From contig JALNXV010000126.1 in assembly GCA_023230175.1 (NCBI GenBank), positions 1 to 8,979 of the forward strand: a stretch of DNA of 8,979 nucleotides, given 5' to 3'. The position numbers were made by a program, and so were the translations under genes. Of the stretch, positions 6,383 through 8,979 are shown in pieces; within the stretch, counting starts at the first letter, position 1; every line of letters begins with the position of its first letter. This DNA comes from Candidatus Cloacimonadota bacterium (GTDB taxonomy: Bacteria > Cloacimonadota > Cloacimonadia > Cloacimonadales > WRIO01). The notes under the pieces were generated by a model, which was not told the DNA's origin, did not search any database, and worked only from the letters and a program-made list of their open reading frames with translations.

Positions 6383-7209
6383 AAAATAAATTACCAATTA
6401 TTTTAATTTTAATAGTAATAATAACTTTATTTATTGCTTCTTTCGCTATACCGTTTTTTTTCGAGAATAATATCTATGAACAAAATGCAGCTCTTAAATA
6501 TGCAAAGCCATCTGAATTATATATTTTAGGTAATGATTATTTGGGAAGGGATATGTTTGTTAGAATATGCTATGCAATTAGAAATTCATTTATTATTGTA
6601 ATATGTTCCATACCTATTAGTATGTTATTTGGTATTATTTATGGAGCCTATGCTGGGTATTCATCTGTTACCGTTGAAAAGATAATGACAAGCATAATGA
6701 ATATTTTTGAAAGTACACCAGAATTTCTTTTGGCTATTTTGATAATGGTTGTAATCTCTGGTTTAGATATCAAATTTTTCGATGGAGGTATTTTTGGAAT
6801 AATTGCAACCGTAATTATCTTATCCTGGGTAAAAATTGCTCGCATAATAAAAAATGAAACAAAAAAAATAGCAAATAATGATTATGTCTTATATTCTGAA
6901 CTAAAAAATGCACGGTTTGGCCATATATTTATTTTTCATATTTTACCTGGTATTCGAAGAATTGCTATTACAACTACTGCTCAAAAAATATCATCAGTTA
7001 TTTTTTTGGAGGCTTTTTTGAGCTATATAGGAATTGGCATTCAACCACCAAACCCGAGTTTAGGAATTATGATATACGAAGGAGCTAAATATATCAGAAC
7101 TTACCCGCATTTATTACTATTTCCTGCTGCAACATTGTTTATAGTAATTTTATTATTTAATATTCTAGGTGAATTACTCAAATTTGAAAATAAAATAGAA
7201 AATTTATGA
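6379..7209 (+). CDS. oppC: Oligopeptide ABC transporter permease, OppC type
   Basis: Second membrane subunit of the peptide importer, partner of OppB. The 276 residues are slightly short for the family. After a first membrane segment (about 7-28) comes the signature LGNDYLGRDMFVRICYAIRN (50-69), corresponding to the usual LGTD.LGRD..SR..YG.R.S. Other membrane segments fall near 70-92, 115-127, 139-153, 202-218 and 245-264. The EAA-loop region NNDYVLYSELKNARFGHIFI (166-185) keeps DYV and the following HILPG (187-191), but the normal small-residue part is replaced by YSELKN, so the ATPase contact has diverged. EAFLSYIGIGIQPPNPSLGI (211-230) is the other strong family motif. Both ends overlap neighbours by ATGA (6379-6382 and 7206-7209), so oppB, oppC and oppDF are translationally coupled. 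Confidence 0.93.
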   Translation: MKNKLPIILILIVIITLFIASFAIPFFFENNIYEQNAALKYAKPSELYILGNDYLGRDMFVRICYAIRNSFIIVICSIPISMLFGIIYGAYAGYSSVTVEKIMTSIMNIFESTPEFLLAILIMVVISGLDIKFFDGGIFGIIATVIILSWVKIARIIKNETKKIANNDYVLYSELKNARFGHIFIFHILPGIRRIAITTTAQKISSVIFLEAFLSYIGIGIQPPNPSLGIMIYEGAKYIRTYPHLLLFPAATLFIVILLFNILGELLKFENKIENL

Positions 7210-8627
7210 ATAATAAACTTTCCGTTACTAATCTATCGGTAAAATATGAAAATTATAAAAATTACATTTTAGAAGATGTAAATTTTGATCTGGCTGGCAA
7301 CGAAGTAGTTTCAATAATTGGAGAATCCGGCTGCGGAAAAACTACTTTGGCCAAGGCAATTGCTGGCCTGCTTCCTGCTAGCGCGATTAAAAATGGCGAG
7401 ATATTAATTGATGGCACTGATGTTTTATCCTTAAAAAAATCCGATTTATCAAAAGTTAGAGGTAAAAAAATAGGTTTAACTTTTCAAGATTCTTTTGCAT
7501 CACTCAATCCAACTCTTAAAATTTGGAGTCAAATGAAATATGTGTTAAAAGAGAAATACAAGCAGGAAAATTATAAATTTATTTATAATAAAGCTTGTTC
7601 TGTCTTAAAATTGGTTGGACTTATTGATTGTCACCGAATACTTCAAAGTTATCCTGCGGAATTAAGCGGAGGAACAAATCAAAAAATAAATTTCGCATTA
7701 AGCATAATACAAGAGCCTGATGTTTTAATTTTGGATGAACCAACATCTTCATTGGATATATTAAGTCAAGAAGAAATATTAAAAATTATTCAGTATTTAT
7801 GTAGTTATAAGAAGATGACAATTATTTTCATAACTCACAATATTTTATTAGCGGCCAGAATTTCCGATAAAATAATTATTATGAGAAACGGACATAATAT
7901 CGAATCTTGCTCACGTAATAGTTTTAACACATTTGACTTTAAAAATGAGTACGCAATTTCATTGTATAATGATGCTTTATTACATCGAAATAACAACTCT
8001 AAAAATACTAGTCCTATAACTAAATTAATAGAATTTAGTAATGTTAGCAAGACTTTTTCTGGAAAAAAAGTCATCAATAATACGTCTTTTGCTATCGCTA
8101 GAGGAGAATCCTTTGGATTGATTGGGCGGACGGGGAGTGGCAAAAGTACTATATGTAAATTAATTTGCGGTATTTACAAAGCTGACTGCGGCACAATCAA
8201 AATTGATAATAAGACGCGAATTGAAATGGTATTTCAAAATCCTAATTCATCCATTAATCCTTATAGATCAATTCAAGATTCATTGAATGAAAATTGTATT
8301 ATAAGTAAAAGTAAAAGATATAGCGAAAGCTTCTTACTTGAATATATTAAGTCTTTTGGTTTGCCAGAGGATACGCTACATAAAATCCCGTCGCAACTTA
8401 GTGGCGGACAGAAACAAAAAATTGCCATAATTCGGGCCCTATTAAATCAGCCTGATATAATTATCTTTGATGAACCAACATCTTCTCTGGATGTTACATC
8501 TCAAAAGAATATTTTAAATATCATTAAAGAGATACAAACGAAATATTTATTAACTTATATATTTATTTCGCACAATCCTAATGTCATCGAATACATGTGC
8601 GATAGGCACGTAGTTGTTGGGCATTAG
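7206..8627 (+). CDS. oppDF: Fused double ATPase of the oligopeptide ABC transporter (OppD-OppF fusion)
   Basis: Cytoplasmic ATP-hydrolysing subunit that powers the importer. Two nucleotide-binding domains are joined in one chain, as in YejF or GsiA of E. coli. First domain, OppD-like: Walker A GESGCGKTT (39-47), Q-loop FQD (93-95), SLNP (99-102), signature LSGGTNQK (153-160), Walker B with D-loop LILDEPTSSLD (174-184), H-loop His211. A linker of roughly 40 residues follows. Second domain, OppF-like: Walker A GRTGSGKST (307-315), FQNP (343-346), signature LSGGQKQK (398-405), IIFDEPTSSLD (419-429), His456. Both sites look catalytically complete. The chain of 473 residues is short for such fusions (roughly 530-620): it stops at CDRHVVVGH, just after the last switch region, and lacks the C-terminal extension (oligo_HPY) usual in OppD/OppF; the second domain is also trimmed between Walker A and the Q-loop. 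It begins in an ATGA overlap with oppC and is the last gene of the operon. Confidence 0.95.
   Translation: MNNKLSVTNLSVKYENYKNYILEDVNFDLAGNEVVSIIGESGCGKTTLAKAIAGLLPASAIKNGEILIDGTDVLSLKKSDLSKVRGKKIGLTFQDSFASLNPTLKIWSQMKYVLKEKYKQENYKFIYNKACSVLKLVGLIDCHRILQSYPAELSGGTNQKINFALSIIQEPDVLILDEPTSSLDILSQEEILKIIQYLCSYKKMTIIFITHNILLAARISDKIIIMRNGHNIESCSRNSFNTFDFKNEYAISLYNDALLHRNNNSKNTSPITKLIEFSNVSKTFSGKKVINNTSFAIARGESFGLIGRTGSGKSTICKLICGIYKADCGTIKIDNKTRIEMVFQNPNSSINPYRSIQDSLNENCIISKSKRYSESFLLEYIKSFGLPEDTLHKIPSQLSGGQKQKIAIIRALLNQPDIIIFDEPTSSLDVTSQKNILNIIKEIQTKYLLTYIFISHNPNVIEYMCDRHVVVGH
7734..7750 (+). repeat. 17-base direct repeat inside oppDF
   Basis: GATGAACCAACATCTTC occurs here and again at 8469-8485. 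Both copies encode the DEPTSS part of the Walker B/D-loop, in the same reading frame of the two ATPase halves. It reflects the internal duplication of the gene; identity at the DNA level, including synonymous positions, could allow recombination between the halves. Confidence 0.85.
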
Positions 8628-8779
8628 AGCGCAAATAGTGAGCAAAAGTATGGTTACTTTGTTGCAAAATAGTATTCCAGTGTTATTTCAATTTTACTAA
8701 AAATAATGACCTTATTTATTAGAGGATGGATAAAGCCTTCAATTCTTATCTAATTTTAGCCACACTATTTCGAACTTTG

Positions 8780-8795
8780 TCTACGACCCCGAGCA
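8780..8795 (+). repeat. Short repeat of the tRNA-Gln 3' end (copy 1)
   Basis: The last nine bases, CCCCGAGCA (8787-8795), are identical to 115-123, the 3' acceptor strand of tRNA-Gln plus two bases beyond it. Over 16 bases (8780-8795 against 108-123) 13 match. TTCGAA occurs upstream in both places (102-107 and 8769-8774), with five more bases of spacing here. It may be an attachment-site remnant or chance. Confidence 0.35.
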
Positions 8796-8840
8796 CTACT
8801 ACCGTTTTTGGAAAAACGCAAGCATCATTAGGAATAATAA

Positions 8841-8862
8841 AGACAGGCTGAGGCCTGTTTTT
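8841..8862 (+). terminator. Intrinsic terminator downstream of oppDF
   Basis: ACAGGC (8843-8848) pairs perfectly with GCCTGT (8853-8858) around the loop TGAG, and the T run continues to 8862. It lies about 215 bases after the oppDF stop, so it either ends the long alaS-opp transcript or belongs to an unrecognised RNA or decayed gene in 8730-8840. Confidence 0.85.
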
Positions 8863-8886
8863 GTTGTATCCTATTAGCTAAAACTG

Positions 8887-8905
8887 GTTCGAATCAGAGT
8901 CCTAG
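8887..8905 (+). repeat. T-arm-like repeat of the tRNA-Gln 3' end (copy 2)
   Basis: GTTCGAATC (8887-8895) equals 101-109 of the tRNA-Gln T arm, and GTCC (8899-8902) equals 113-116 at the same distance; in the first 16 bases only the central TCT/AGA differs. No T stem or acceptor stem can be formed and no 5' half of a tRNA is present, so it is not a tRNA gene. It could be the 3' fragment left by integration into a tRNA. Confidence 0.35.
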
Positions 8906-8921
8906 TCAAAAGTATTATTTT

Positions 8922-8950
8922 TTGACATTTATCTTAGAAAGTGGGATTAT
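8922..8950 (+). promoter_or_regulatory. Promoter of the gene entering the right edge
   Basis: A perfect TTGACA (8922-8927) is followed after 17 bases by GATTAT (8945-8950). The expected start, about seven bases later, falls on or next to ATG 8957, so the transcript may be leaderless. Confidence 0.5.
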
Positions 8951-8956
8951 GTTATT

Positions 8957-8979
8957 ATGAAAATTCGTGATATATCAGT
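8957..8979 (+). CDS. Start of an unidentified gene, cut by the window edge
   Basis: ATG at 8957 opens a frame reading MKIRDIS before the sequence ends; only seven complete codons are visible, so no family can be named. Support comes from the promoter at 8922-8950 and its position behind the terminator at 8841-8862. There is no Shine-Dalgarno, and the predicted transcription start practically coincides with the ATG. Confidence 0.4.

Larger units (their letters stand above)
8628..8979. other. 352-base right flank without a convincing complete gene
   Basis: After the oppDF stop the sequence is A/T-rich to about 8730; AAATAA (8701-8706) with TTATTT (8712-8717) could form a weak hairpin. From about 8755 to 8860 it is visibly richer in G and C and holds a perfect 7-bp inverted repeat, CGTTTTT/AAAAACG (8803-8818), ahead of a terminator. 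Several frames stay open across this patch: plus strand 8726-8851 (41 codons, ATG start, AGAGG immediately adjacent), plus strand 8734-8880 without a start, and a minus-strand frame of similar length without a usual start. None has a recognised product. A decayed gene or an unrecognised RNA is possible. Confidence 0.4.

Noticed and set aside
8638..8700. GTG-started 20-codon frame just after oppDF
   Set aside because: No Shine-Dalgarno, A/T-rich composition and no supporting context.
8726..8851. 41-codon plus-strand frame starting MDKAF
   Set aside because: AGAGG touches the ATG with no spacer, the stop falls in the loop of a terminator, and the low-complexity Thr/Ser translation resembles no protein I know. 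Overlapping frames are equally open.
8881..8910. A tRNA gene suggested by GGTTCGAATC
   Set aside because: No T stem closes properly around the loop and no acceptor, D or anticodon arm can be found on either strand, so it is at most a fragment.
1..8979. CRISPR array, insertion sequence or transposase
   Set aside because: No regularly spaced repeats, no terminal inverted repeats with target duplications, and no recombinase-like protein are visible.

Overview
The window is an AT-rich bacterial segment. All of its confident genes are on the plus strand, and TGA is used as an ordinary stop (oppB and oppC both end in ATGA overlaps). The alanyl-tRNA synthetase at 1817-3736 has a compact build: no C-Ala domain, no GGQ-containing barrel in front of the editing core, and a catalytic domain with GPDSE in place of GPCGPCSE. 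As far as I can recall, this form is typical of Patescibacteria (Candidate Phyla Radiation). That lineage assignment is an inference from protein style; the window contains no rRNA or other marker to prove it.

Left part, 1-1600: a tRNA-Gln(CTG) with its own terminator, followed by a self-contained transcription unit. This unit has a sigma70-type promoter, a strong Shine-Dalgarno sequence, a 433-residue stand-alone alanyl-tRNA synthetase-like aminoacylation module without any editing domain, and a strong intrinsic terminator.

Middle, 1600-3736: a short regulatory-looking interval with a 10-codon open frame with a Shine-Dalgarno, a long imperfect inverted repeat and a good promoter, then the complete compact alaS.

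Right part, 3766-8627: directly behind alaS lies a full oligopeptide-type ABC importer. It comprises a lipoprotein binding protein (oppA), two permeases (oppB, oppC) and one fused double ATPase (oppDF). The 29-base alaS-oppA gap and the ATGA overlaps oppB/oppC and oppC/oppDF suggest one operon linking peptide uptake to alanine activation. That would suit an organism that imports its amino acids as peptides.

The last 350 bases hold no convincing gene until a truncated frame at the very end. They contain an intrinsic terminator, a patch visibly less AT-rich than its flanks, and two short stretches resembling the 3' end of the tRNA-Gln at the left edge. The points most worth a second look are the editing-less AlaRS paralog beside the real alaS, the differing tRNA-Ala recognition residues of the two proteins, the inverted repeat in front of alaS, and the possible tRNA-derived direct repeats around the block. 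I did not recognise a wholly new system; the AlaRS pair is the best candidate for unusual biology.
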